Positions 13,270 through 20,268 of a DNA stretch of 21,712 nt are shown piece after piece. Every line of letters begins with the position of its first letter. The stretch's first letter is position 1. Under the pieces are notes generated by a model that saw only the letters and a program-made list of their open reading frames with translations, was not told the origin of the DNA and did not search any database. A program made the translations under genes and the position numbers. Source of the DNA: PNKC01 sp039917655 (GTDB lineage Bacteria; Chloroflexota; Dehalococcoidia; Tepidiformales; Tepidiformaceae); contig JBDSJC010000253.1 in NCBI GenBank assembly GCA_039917655.1, positions 1 to 21,712 of the forward strand, given 5' to 3'.

Positions 13270-13291
13270 GCGGCTCCTGGCCAACGCAGAT

Positions 13292-14527
13292 ATGGGAACG
13301 CACGGAACTCGAGCCCGATCCCACGCTCACGGTAAGCGCCATGGACGAATCACGGTCCATGTCCTCGTCGTGGTGATAGCGGTGCTTGCCGTCGCCCTCG
13401 CGGCCCAATATCCCAACGCATCCAGCGCCAGTTCCTCTGTTTCCGTCCCCAGCTTCGCCCTTTCGGGCATGACTGGAAGTTCGCAGCCACGTTCGTACGC
13501 TTACTTCCGTCCCGGGGCAAGCAACCAGACGCGCGATTCCGTCGCCATCCTCACCGCCCAATCCAACACCGCAAGTGTGCGCGCCGCGGGCGGCATCTCC
13601 CCCACGTCAGCTTTCTCCTCGGGCGTGGCCTCGGCTGCCGCCGTTTCGGGTGAAGTGGGCGCCGGGGTCAAGCCTCTAGCGGACATCGTGGACCCCCGGC
13701 AGCCGTTCGCGCTCTACGTCGTCCAGCCCGGTGACACAACGAGCGGAGTGGCTGCGAAGTTCAATATTTCGCTGCGGACATTGCTGGATAACAACCTCAC
13801 TGTCGGCGGCAAGGATCTTTTGGTTCTCGGCCAGCAGCTTCTGGTGCCGCGCAAGGATGGCATCCTCTACAAGGTGGGTGGTTCTGGTGACACGACGGTC
13901 GCGGCGATCGTCAAGCAGTTCGATAACGTCACGGTGGACACGGTGCTCGACTACAAGCCGAACGCCATCGCGGATGCTTCGGCACTGAAGGCCGGCGACT
14001 TTGTCCTCCTTCCCGGTGCGACCGTGAAACCACCGCCGCCACCGCCGCCACCGCCACCACCGAAGCCCGCGTCGAGCGGTTCGGGTGCGGCGCCTCCAGG
14101 CACCGGCGCGCCGGCCCCGGGGGGCAATGGCCGCTTCAGCTTTCCGCTGGCGAAGTGGAACGGCGTAAGCGACCCGTTCGGCACCGACCGCGGCGGTGGC
14201 ACGTATCACACGGGCATTGACCTGGACCTGTTCAGTTACCGGAACTCGCCGATCTACTCAGCCTGCGATGGCACGGTCATCAGGGTCGAGTATCTGACCT
14301 ATAGCTACGGTTATCACGTCATCGTTGACTGCGGAGATGGTTGGACAACGCTTTACGCGCACATGAGTACGATCCTCGCATCACCCGGGCAGCGAGTGAG
14401 CGCGGGCACCCAGATCGGGGTCTCGGGTGTGACGGGCTTTACCACCGGCGAACACCTGCACTTCGAAATTCGCTTCAACGGCGGGTATGTGAACCCGGCT
14501 AACTACCTCTTCTTCCACGGCTACTAG
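13292..14527 (+). CDS. LysM/M23 family peptidoglycan endopeptidase
   Basis: This 411-residue exported cell-wall enzyme has a basic N-terminus, then a hydrophobic signal anchor (about 20-38), a Ser/Ala-rich spacer, a LysM domain (LYVVQPGDTTSGVAAKF, ~141-187), a second weaker LysM-like module (~192-242), an 11-proline linker (247-257), and a C-terminal M23 (LytM) domain from ~281. Zinc ligands are visible: HTGID (His306, Asp310), and HLHFE (His390), with His357 in LYAHMS and His388 as catalytic histidines, so it looks active. M23 enzymes cleave peptide cross-bridges. The ATG at 13292 is the only start candidate in the frame after an in-frame TAG at 13202; the ribosome-binding site is weak. It is monocistronic, facing the SDR gene. 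Confidence 0.9.
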   Translation: MGTHGTRARSHAHGKRHGRITVHVLVVVIAVLAVALAAQYPNASSASSSVSVPSFALSGMTGSSQPRSYAYFRPGASNQTRDSVAILTAQSNTASVRAAGGISPTSAFSSGVASAAAVSGEVGAGVKPLADIVDPRQPFALYVVQPGDTTSGVAAKFNISLRTLLDNNLTVGGKDLLVLGQQLLVPRKDGILYKVGGSGDTTVAAIVKQFDNVTVDTVLDYKPNAIADASALKAGDFVLLPGATVKPPPPPPPPPPPKPASSGSGAAPPGTGAPAPGGNGRFSFPLAKWNGVSDPFGTDRGGGTYHTGIDLDLFSYRNSPIYSACDGTVIRVEYLTYSYGYHVIVDCGDGWTTLYAHMSTILASPGQRVSAGTQIGVSGVTGFTTGEHLHFEIRFNGGYVNPANYLFFHGY

Positions 14528-14556
14528 GGCGTAGAGCAGCCGGGAGCCGGGATGCG

Positions 14557-15336
14557 CTACCCGCGCCGGATCGTCAATCCACCATCAACGGGCAACGCCA
14601 CGCCAGTGACGAACGAGGCAGCGGGCAGCGCGAGGCTCAACGTCATCTGCGCCACTTCCTCGGGATCTCCGTAGCGGCCAAGCGCGGTCCGGCGTTTGGC
14701 GTATGCCTGCTTGGCTTCTTCCGGGATGACCTGCGTCATGCCCGTGCGAATCGGCCCCGGGCAGATGCAGTTGACCGTAATGCCCTCTCGCCCCAGCTCC
14801 ACCGCGAGGCCACGTGTGAGACCGATGACACCGTGCTTTGCCGCGGTGTAGGCGCTGTTTCCCGGCGAAGCGCCGAGTCCTTCGGTCGAGGCGATGTTGA
14901 TGATGCGCGGGCTCTCCGACCGCCGGAGGTGAGGCAAGGCGGCGCGGATCGTGTAAGTCATGGCCGTCAGGTTCACCGCCAGCGTCTTCGCCCAGCGCGC
15001 CTCGTAGTCGTCGCTGTCTATGGGTCCCGCCGCTGAAATGCCAGCGTTGTTGACGAGGATATCGAGACCACCAAACTCGGCTACCACTTCTGCGATGAGT
15101 TTCTCCACCGCCTGGCGGTCGGAGACATCGACCGCCCAGGGCCGGGCCACGCCACCGGCCCGCGAGATTTCGGCCGCTACGGCCTGGGCGCCGCCGGGCG
15201 TGACATCGACAGCAGCCACTCTTGCGCCTTCATCGGCGAACAGATGGGCGGTCGCTCGCCCCATCCCGCTTCCCGCACCGGTGACGATGGCGACTCGGCC
15301 CTCAATCGACCGGCTGAGCTGAGTGATTCTCGGCAT
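14557..15336 (-). CDS. Short-chain dehydrogenase/reductase (SDR, FabG-like)
   Basis: This 259-residue classical SDR has the cofactor motif TGAGSGMG (19-26), NNAG (96-99), catalytic Ser150, Tyr163 and Lys167 (SAYTAAK), PGPIRTGM after the sixth strand, and a VDGGLT C-terminal signature. Asp at the end of the second strand (AAVDVT) suggests NAD(H) rather than NADP(H). It catalyses oxidoreduction of a hydroxyl/keto pair on an unknown substrate. The start is ATG 15336, chosen over an in-frame start at 15405 because GAGGAG lies 6 bases upstream and the first residues then match the usual SDR N-terminus. It lies 103 bases downstream of the LuxR-type gene on the same strand. Confidence 0.9.
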   Translation of the reverse strand: MPRITQLSRSIEGRVAIVTGAGSGMGRATAHLFADEGARVAAVDVTPGGAQAVAAEISRAGGVARPWAVDVSDRQAVEKLIAEVVAEFGGLDILVNNAGISAAGPIDSDDYEARWAKTLAVNLTAMTYTIRAALPHLRRSESPRIINIASTEGLGASPGNSAYTAAKHGVIGLTRGLAVELGREGITVNCICPGPIRTGMTQVIPEEAKQAYAKRRTALGRYGDPEEVAQMTLSLALPAASFVTGVALPVDGGLTIRRG

Positions 15337-15439
15337 TTTGACTCCTCTTTGCAGCATTGCTCGTTGGTTCGGACAATCATGCCTCTCGCCAGCCTTCGAG
15401 CGCACGGTCCCGCCGTGGGAGGAACGCCGAGGTCGCAGA

Positions 15440-16084
15440 TTAGAGCGGCAGGAGGCCCGAGCGGACGGCGAGGGTCACGGCCTCGGTGCGGCTGGCGGCG
15501 CCCAGCTTGCCGAGAATCGACCCCACGTGGAACTTCACGGTGTGGTCGCTGATCCCGAGGCGAAGGGCGATCGTCTTGTTCGGCAGGCCCGAGGCGACGA
15601 GGGTGAGGACGTCGATTTCGCGGGTGGTGAGCGGCGTTGCTGGCCCCTCGGCGAATTCGCGCAGCGACTGCGGGTGGTCATGCGCCAGCGCCGCAGCCAC
15701 TGAAGGGTCGGTGACCAGCAGGCCGTGTGAGACAGCGAGCACCGCGGCCGCTAGCTCCTCCGCTGTCGCCCCCTGTAGAAGCAGGGCACGTGGCTGCGGA
15801 GGCCGGCGTTCGAGCACCCGGAAGAGCGACGGGTCGTCCGCGAGGAAGACCACGCCGATGCCTTCCGCGAGTATCGACAGTGCGCTGATCGCCGATTCTT
15901 CCTGGACATCCGCCACGAGAATGTCAGCGGCGATGAGGTCTACTTCGCTTGTCTCGGAGGCGCTGGCGAACTCGCCGACGACCCGCAGCCCGGGGGAGCC
16001 ATCGAGCATCGCGCGCAGCCCGGCCCTCAACGCCGGGTAGGCGGCGGAGACCAGGATGCGCAACGGAGCGGTGTCTGGATTCAC
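15440..16084 (-). CDS. LuxR/NarL-type regulator with degenerate receiver domain
   Basis: This 214-residue two-domain regulator has a C-terminal GerE/LuxR helix-turn-helix (LTTREIDVLTLVASGLPNKT, then IALRLGISDHTVKFHVGSIL), which is well conserved. The N-terminal domain aligns with NarL-type receivers (LRILVSAAYPALRAGLRAML), but the acidic pair after strand 1 is Ala-Ala. The usual Lys of 'LLK' is Gln (ALLLQGA). One Asp is left at the phospho-site position (ILVADVQ). It is therefore likely a phosphorylation-independent pseudo-receiver. The start is GTG 16084-16082 with GGGAG 5 bases upstream; an in-frame ATG at 16180 would add a low-complexity extension and has less support. It lies directly downstream of two S1C protease genes; no histidine kinase is nearby. 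Confidence 0.85.
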   Translation of the reverse strand: MNPDTAPLRILVSAAYPALRAGLRAMLDGSPGLRVVGEFASASETSEVDLIAADILVADVQEESAISALSILAEGIGVVFLADDPSLFRVLERRPPQPRALLLQGATAEELAAAVLAVSHGLLVTDPSVAAALAHDHPQSLREFAEGPATPLTTREIDVLTLVASGLPNKTIALRLGISDHTVKFHVGSILGKLGAASRTEAVTLAVRSGLLPL

Positions 16085-16141
16085 ATCAACTCCCGAGGTA
16101 ATCGTAGCCCGTGCTTGCGGCGTCCGCGCGGCAACGGGAAA

Positions 16142-16175
16142 CGCCCCCAGCCCGTCCAGGGAAGGATTGGGGGCG
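16142..16175 (-). terminator. Hairpin between the S1C protease and the regulator
   Basis: CGCCCCCA (16142-16149) pairs with TGGGGGCG (16168-16175), with an 18-base loop. It lies between the stop of the protease gene and the GTG of the LuxR-type gene, so it could lower read-through in this operon. No U-run. Confidence 0.35.
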
Positions 16176-16189
16176 GGCAAGAGGGGACC

Positions 16190-17089
16190 CTACGAGCGGA
16201 CGGCAGGGGTTGCCTCTGCTTCGAAGAGTGCGCCGCCGCGTAGCAACGCCAGCCGCAACGTGCGTCCGGCGCGCATCGATTGCAGCCCCCGCGCGGTCGA
16301 ATCGAGGCCGCGCGGTTGGTCGCCGATGCTCAGCAGGACATCGCCGGGAAGGAGCCCGGCGGTCTCCGCCGGGCTGCCAGGTTCGATGTCCGTGAGCATC
16401 AACCCACCTGCTTCGGGCAGTCTGTAGGAAGCGGCGATCGCCTCCGGCAGCGGGACGGGCTGGAACTGGATACCGAGGAACCCCGGCTCCGCACCGATCG
16501 CCGATTCGAGGAAGCGCAGCACCGCGGCCGAAGGCACCGCAACGGCCATGCCGCCGACGATCATCGAATTGATGCCGACCACCCGGCCAGCGGCATCGAC
16601 CATTGGCCCGCCAGAGTTTCCCGGGGCGAGTCGAAGGTCGGCGCGAATCGCGTGCTGCAACGGCACGTTGTTTTCGACCGTGGTCCCGGCGGTGCTAAGC
16701 ACGATCCCGGCAGTCACCGAGCCGCGCACGCCCCAGGGGTTGCCGATGGCGAAGACAACGTTGCCTACCTTCAGCGCACCCGAGTCGCCCGGCTCCAGTG
16801 GGTCGAGCCCGGTCGCCTCGATCTGCAGCGCGGCGAGATCCTGGGAGGGGTCACGGGCGATGACCCTAGCCGCGAAGCTACGGTCGTCCCAGGTGACTAC
16901 CTCGGCGGTTTCACCCGAGACGACGTGGTTGTTGGTGATGATCAGCCCGTCAGCGGACCAGATGGTGCCGGAGCCGCCGCCATCGCGGCTGTGCACGGCG
17001 ACGAGGCTGCGAGAGATGCGCGACGCCAGCTCCCCTGTCGCCGAATCAAGGTGAGCGCCGCCAAGGCGTTCGAGAAGTGGTGTAGTCAC
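16190..17089 (-). CDS. Trypsin-like S1C serine protease with PDZ domain (HtrA/Deg-like), second of tandem pair
   Basis: This 299-residue protein has an S1C protease domain with complete triad His55 (ITNNHVV), Asp84 (SQDLAAL) and Ser159 (GNSGGP), followed by a single PDZ domain (~200-295; GGLMLTDIEPGSPAETAGLLPGD). There is no signal peptide or transmembrane helix: the N-terminus is MTTPLLERLG, so it appears cytoplasmic or non-classically exported, unlike typical DegP/HtrA proteins. The start is GTG 17089 with AGGAGG 5 bases upstream. It is 23 bases downstream of a paralogue, and a LuxR-type regulator follows, suggesting a small protein-quality or signalling operon. By eye the pair shares domain order and the GGP(M/L)(V/I)DAAGRVVGINS segment. 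Confidence 0.9.
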   Translation of the reverse strand: MTTPLLERLGGAHLDSATGELASRISRSLVAVHSRDGGGSGTIWSADGLIITNNHVVSGETAEVVTWDDRSFAARVIARDPSQDLAALQIEATGLDPLEPGDSGALKVGNVVFAIGNPWGVRGSVTAGIVLSTAGTTVENNVPLQHAIRADLRLAPGNSGGPMVDAAGRVVGINSMIVGGMAVAVPSAAVLRFLESAIGAEPGFLGIQFQPVPLPEAIAASYRLPEAGGLMLTDIEPGSPAETAGLLPGDVLLSIGDQPRGLDSTARGLQSMRAGRTLRLALLRGGALFEAEATPAVRS

Positions 17090-17112
17090 GGTTTCCTCCT
17101 GCTGGGCGTTCG

Positions 17113-18027
17113 TTAGCTGCGTTCGCCGACGGTAACGGTGAGGTCGCGGGGTTCGCCGCCGCGGAGGACGGTGACAGGGGTGGCTTCGCCGACGCGGTTG
17201 GCGCCGAGCAGCATCTGGAGCGAATCGGTATCGGTCACTGGCGAGCCGGCGAACTTCACGAGGATATCGCCGATGCCGATGCCAGCCTTGTCGGCCGGGC
17301 TATCCGCTTCGACCGTGACGATCAGCAGTCCGGCGTCCTGACCGTCCAGGCGCGCGGCGAGGGCAGACGGGAGCTTCGCGCCCTGGCTACTGACGCCCAG
17401 GTAGGCACGGCGCACGCGTCCCTGCTTGAGCAGGTCATCGGCGACGAGCGCGGCTGCCGCGACGGGAATCGTGAGGCCCGCGCCACGCCCCAGGCGCGAG
17501 CTGTTGATGCCAACGACCCTGCCAGCAGCATCGATCAGTGGGCCACCGGAGAAGCCGGGGTAGAAGGTGGTGTCCGAACGGATGTAGCCTTCGACCTCGG
17601 TCCCGCGGAAGGTGCGCCACGATCCGCCGATTGCGCTAATCACGCCAAGCGAGGCCATCGGGCTCTCTGGCGAGGGCCGTCCGAGGGCGAGCACGATGTT
17701 GCCGATGCGGGCCGACCCTTCCGGGGAACGTTCGGCGGCGGTGAAGCCGGAGCCCTGGACCTTCAGCACGGCGAGGTCGGAGCCGGGGTCACGGCCGGCG
17801 ATCGTGGCGGGGAGTTCGCGACCATCGGCGAAGATCACCTTGATCTCTTCTTCGCGTTCGATGACGTGGTCCGACGTAAGGATTGCGCCGTCGGCTGTCC
17901 AGACGATGCCGCTCGCCGGGATGCGGCGCCGGGCGCTGACGAGGACGGTGGAATTGCCGGCTTTCTCCACGGCTGCCGCCAGCGCGTCAGAAAGGTCGGT
18001 AAGGGCAGTGTTGTTGATGTCTGTCAT
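17113..18027 (-). CDS. Trypsin-like S1C serine protease with PDZ domain (HtrA/Deg-like), first of tandem pair
   Basis: This 304-residue paralogue of the next gene has His54 (LTSDHVI), Asp84 (GSDLAVL) and Ser160 (GFSGGP), again a full triad, and a C-terminal PDZ domain (~205-300; LLIVTVEADSPADKAGIGIGD). The N-terminus (MTDINNTALTDLSDALAAAV) is an amphipathic helix, not a signal peptide. The usual GNSGGP is GFSGGP here, so the residue before the nucleophile differs from its partner. The ATG at 18027 has AGGA close by and GGAGG slightly further upstream. It is the first gene of the apparent three-gene unit protease-protease-regulator. Substrate specificity is unknown. Confidence 0.9.
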   Translation of the reverse strand: MTDINNTALTDLSDALAAAVEKAGNSTVLVSARRRIPASGIVWTADGAILTSDHVIEREEEIKVIFADGRELPATIAGRDPGSDLAVLKVQGSGFTAAERSPEGSARIGNIVLALGRPSPESPMASLGVISAIGGSWRTFRGTEVEGYIRSDTTFYPGFSGGPLIDAAGRVVGINSSRLGRGAGLTIPVAAAALVADDLLKQGRVRRAYLGVSSQGAKLPSALAARLDGQDAGLLIVTVEADSPADKAGIGIGDILVKFAGSPVTDTDSLQMLLGANRVGEATPVTVLRGGEPRDLTVTVGERS

Positions 18028-18537
18028 TAATCCTGAATCCTCCGGTGGCCGGTGGCCACGTTGTTGGTGAACTCAGAATGCTCCGCGGCGGGCCGGATCG
18101 CGCCGCCCGGCTGGGGAGGAGCGGGCTAGACGAATGGGTAGGGATCCGCCGGGCTTCCCGATTGCAGAAACCTGCGCTCTCTCCGCAGCGTCAGGCCGTC
18201 TGGGCGCCGCCTACCAGGCTGTCGTGGCGGTCAGCCCGTGGCCGGGTGGCTGGTGGCGAGACGGCTCAACGTGCGTCGCCAGGGAAAAATCCACGGTCCC
18301 ACGCGTTTGTGCGCGTTCTCTGCGCGTTGTTGCGCGTTGTTGCGCGTTAACGTGCGTTCCGGCGTTCAGCTACAAGGAAAGTCGCGTGGAGGAGGCGGTG
18401 CAGTTGCGGACGGCGGATGAGAGGGGCGGCCATTTGATGGAGCGTGCCGCCACCGGCGGCCGAGCGCCCAGGGTGGGTGACGCGGTACGATTGGAGCCCA
18501 CGGTGACCATTTTCGTTGGCTCTCCCAGAGTAGGCCG
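18028..18537. other. Intergenic region, no gene recognised
   Basis: This ~510-base stretch upstream of the protease operon carries the promoter side of that operon (no clear -35/-10 pair seen) and a 10-bp tandem repeat at 18310-18350. Open frames here have low-complexity Arg/Ala-rich translations without family resemblance. Confidence 0.5.
18310..18350. repeat. Tandem repeat with ~10-bp unit TGCGCGTTGT
   Basis: The units TGCGCGTTCTC, TGCGCGTTGT, TGCGCGTTGT and TGCGCGTTAA follow each other, with degenerate copies on both sides (CGCGTTTG before, CGTGCGTT after). The period equals one helical turn. It lies 280 bases upstream of the protease operon. Confidence 0.7.
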
Positions 18538-18708
18538 ATGGCCTTCGAAGACTAGCCCCTGGGCCTCGCGATCCTCAGCTCGCACGCCGTCATTGAGGTG
18601 GCGCGCCGTGGCGTTTCGGAGGGGGAAGTGCGAGCTGTACTGTCAGATCCGAGGCGCCAGGCGGCCGTGGTGCGTCCCGGGCGGATCATCCTAACGTCAC
18701 TTCTGGTT
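18538..18708 (+). pseudogene. Degenerate DUF4258 (toxin-like) gene
   Basis: From ATG 18538 the frame reads MAFED, then an in-frame TAG (18553-18555), then LGLAILSSHAVIEVARRGVS and EGEVRAVLSDPRRQ, then VVRPGRIILTSLL. The SSHA.. E.ARRGVSE.EV..VL..P ... VRPGR pattern is that of DUF4258 proteins, small RNase-toxin-like products often found in toxin-antitoxin pairs. The second half (the '.. Y.LRV.vD ... V.T.YRTSK' part) is absent after about 18708. It is therefore interrupted by a stop and truncated at the 3' end. Confidence 0.5.
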
Positions 18709-18792
18709 CGGGATTTGGAGTGCGCGTGCAGTGAAGCCGCCCTGGGGCGCTTCGGTGACCACAAAAATGACCTCGTCTATTGCGACTCCCAC
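18697..18792 (-). pseudogene. HicB-like antitoxin fragment
   Basis: The minus-strand frame reads (GTG)GVAIDEVIFVVTEAPQGG and FTARAL, then IPNQK and a stop. EVIFVVTEAPEGGYTARALG is the N-terminal strand pair of small HicB-like antitoxins; the following 'SIFTEADT..EL' part is lost. The natural ATG position reads ATA; a GTG four codons upstream could substitute. It abuts the decayed DUF4258 gene head-to-head, with the break near 18700 in both. Confidence 0.4.
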
Positions 18793-18898
18793 TGCTGTCG
18801 GCGCAATCTCAGCATACGCTCCCAAGAGGCGGGGAGACCGTTGATGCGTGACCCTGACCGCCTGCCGGCCGAATGAGCTCTGGAAGTTATTGGAGTCC

Positions 18899-18945
18899 CC
18901 TCAAGCATACCCTCGTCGCTTTCGGCCACGAGGGTATGCTTGAGG
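18899..18945. repeat. 18-bp perfect inverted repeat (hairpin)
   Basis: The arm at 18899-18916 (core CTCAAGCATACCCTCGT) is exactly complementary to 18928-18945, with an 11-base loop. It lies 68 bases beyond the stop of the truncated haemoglobin gene and next to two decayed gene fragments. No T-run is present on either strand. Confidence 0.8.
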
Positions 18946-19013
18946 AGCACCGTCAGTCTGACCGTTCGGGGTAGTGACTAGTCTCCTGTCACGCGGCATC
19001 CTAGACGGCGGCC

Positions 19014-19391
19014 TTAAATGCGGAGGACCTCGCCCTTCAGCGAGAAGAAGATGGAGAGCACTTCCTGCTGCTCCCGTTCACCGATGGCGTTCTGCTTCAT
19101 CACCAGCATCAAGTCGTCCACCGATGCGATGAACTCCTGTTCGTTGATATTCATCCCTGTATGGACCGCTCGCAGGTCACGGCCGGTGTACGGTTCCGAT
19201 CCGCCGCTGCCCATGCAGAAGAACTCGAAGGCGTGCTGTTTGGCGACTGCCTGGTCCATTGCACGGAATCGCGGGGCGATGAGGGGGTTGACGATGTGGG
19301 CATCGACCAGGCCGTTGGCAATCCGGCGAAGCGCTTCGGCCCCGCCAATTCTTTCGTACAGCGTTGTTGGTGGTGCTTGAGTCTCGTTCAT
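19014..19391 (-). CDS. Group 1-like truncated haemoglobin
   Basis: This 125-residue 2-on-2 globin starts TTLYERIGGAEALRRI, the typical truncated haemoglobin N-terminus. It has the GGSEPYTGRDLRAVHTGMNI segment, which places proximal His77 just after the PYTGR motif, and ends with the helical FFSLKGEVLRI. By eye the B10 position, tyrosine in many trHbN, appears to be Val, so ligand stabilisation may differ. Roles of the family include NO detoxification and O2 or redox sensing; it is cytoplasmic. The start is ATG 19391 with GGAG 7 bases upstream rather than the longer frame from 19484. It is transcribed divergently from an HxlR regulator, which probably controls it through a palindrome between them. 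Confidence 0.9.
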   Translation of the reverse strand: MNETQAPPTTLYERIGGAEALRRIANGLVDAHIVNPLIAPRFRAMDQAVAKQHAFEFFCMGSGGSEPYTGRDLRAVHTGMNINEQEFIASVDDLMLVMKQNAIGEREQQEVLSIFFSLKGEVLRI

Positions 19392-19466
19392 TTCGTTCTC
19401 CTGGCGGGCCGGCCACTTTTCTGTGGAGGCTGCCCGCACGATCCCACGGCGCCGGAGGATTCTCAA

Positions 19467-19481
19467 GTACACGATGTGTAC
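19467..19481. promoter_or_regulatory. Candidate operator between truncated haemoglobin and HxlR regulator
   Basis: GTACACGATGTGTAC is a 6+3+6 perfect inverted repeat in the 113-base divergent intergenic region. It contains TAC-N7-GTA, the spacing described for YodB/CatR-type HxlR regulators. It lies 24 bases before the HxlR start, fitting autoregulation and control of the haemoglobin gene. Confidence 0.55.
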
Positions 19482-19504
19482 CACGATCAGCGTATCCTGC
19501 TCGC

Positions 19505-20191
19505 ATGGCTACATACGGCCAGTTCTGTCCGATGGCGAAGGCTGCCGAGATCCTCTGTGAACGCTGGACCCTCGTGGTCGTGCGGGAACTGACGGCTGGG
19601 AGCCGGCACTTCAACGACCTCCGCCGCGGGGTGCCGCTGATGTCGCCCACCTTGCTTTCGCGGCGGCTCAAGCAGCTTGAGACAGCGGGAGTGATCCAGC
19701 GCATTCAAGACGACTCGGGGGTCAGTTATCAGCTCACGCCAGCGGGCGCGGAGCTGCAACCGCTAGTTGAAGCCATGGCGCAGTGGGGGTCGCGCTGGGT
19801 GAGGCGCCGGTTGAGCCAAGACGACCTCGATGCCGGCCTTTTGATGTGGGACATCCGGCGGCAAGTCGATGCTTCGCGGTTTCCCGCGCAACGAGTGGTC
19901 GTCCAATTCCGTTTTCCGGATGCCCCGGTGGCGCAGAGGCAATGGTGGCTCGTCTCTCAAGCTGGGGCCACCGACCTCTGCCTCGAAGACCCGGGGTACG
20001 AGGTTGATGTCTTCCTGGAGGCGCCGCTTCACGTGATGACCGCGGTTTGGATGCGCGACATCTCCTTTAAGGAGGCGGAACGTTCCTTCGGCCTAAGTGT
20101 GGAGGGTGAAAGGAAACTTCGAAACAGTTTGCCGAAGTGGCTCGGGGCGAGCGCGTTGGCGTTCGGATCGGCTGCTGAGGCGAGCCGGTAG
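19505..20191 (+). CDS. HxlR-family winged-helix regulator with C-terminal extension
   Basis: This 228-residue regulator has an N-terminal HxlR winged helix (residues ~8-100): FCPMAKAAEILCERWTLVVV, RHFNDLRRG, MSPTLLSRRLKQLETAGVI and YQLTPAGAEL. Cys8, in the F-C-P motif at the start, is the position used as a redox or quinone-sensing thiol in YodB-like members, and a second Cys18 lies ten residues on. The C-terminal ~120 residues (from LDAGLLMWDIRR) resemble the SCP2/sterol-carrier-like domain found in some longer HxlR proteins; this assignment is tentative. ATG 19505 is the start; the longer frame upstream lacks support. It is divergent from the truncated haemoglobin gene and convergent with a TetR gene, 77 bases apart. 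Confidence 0.9.
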   Translation: MATYGQFCPMAKAAEILCERWTLVVVRELTAGSRHFNDLRRGVPLMSPTLLSRRLKQLETAGVIQRIQDDSGVSYQLTPAGAELQPLVEAMAQWGSRWVRRRLSQDDLDAGLLMWDIRRQVDASRFPAQRVVVQFRFPDAPVAQRQWWLVSQAGATDLCLEDPGYEVDVFLEAPLHVMTAVWMRDISFKEAERSFGLSVEGERKLRNSLPKWLGASALAFGSAAEASR

Positions 20192-20268
20192 CGCAGGTCC
20201 ATTGGTGGCGTTTTGTCGCGAACAGTTCGCCCTGTTACCCGAGGTTCAAACGTGTCACGATGGGCAGA

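Noticed and set aside
13213..13291. c-di-AMP (ydaO-type) riboswitch before the peptidase
   Set aside because: The expected conserved blocks could not be found; only a generic stem is supported.
14028..14063. CCG/CCA-type microsatellite
   Set aside because: It encodes the polyproline linker of the M23 peptidase and is explained by the coding frame.
14557..15405. Longer SDR start at 15405
   Set aside because: The ATG at 15336 has a good ribosome-binding site and gives the standard family N-terminus.
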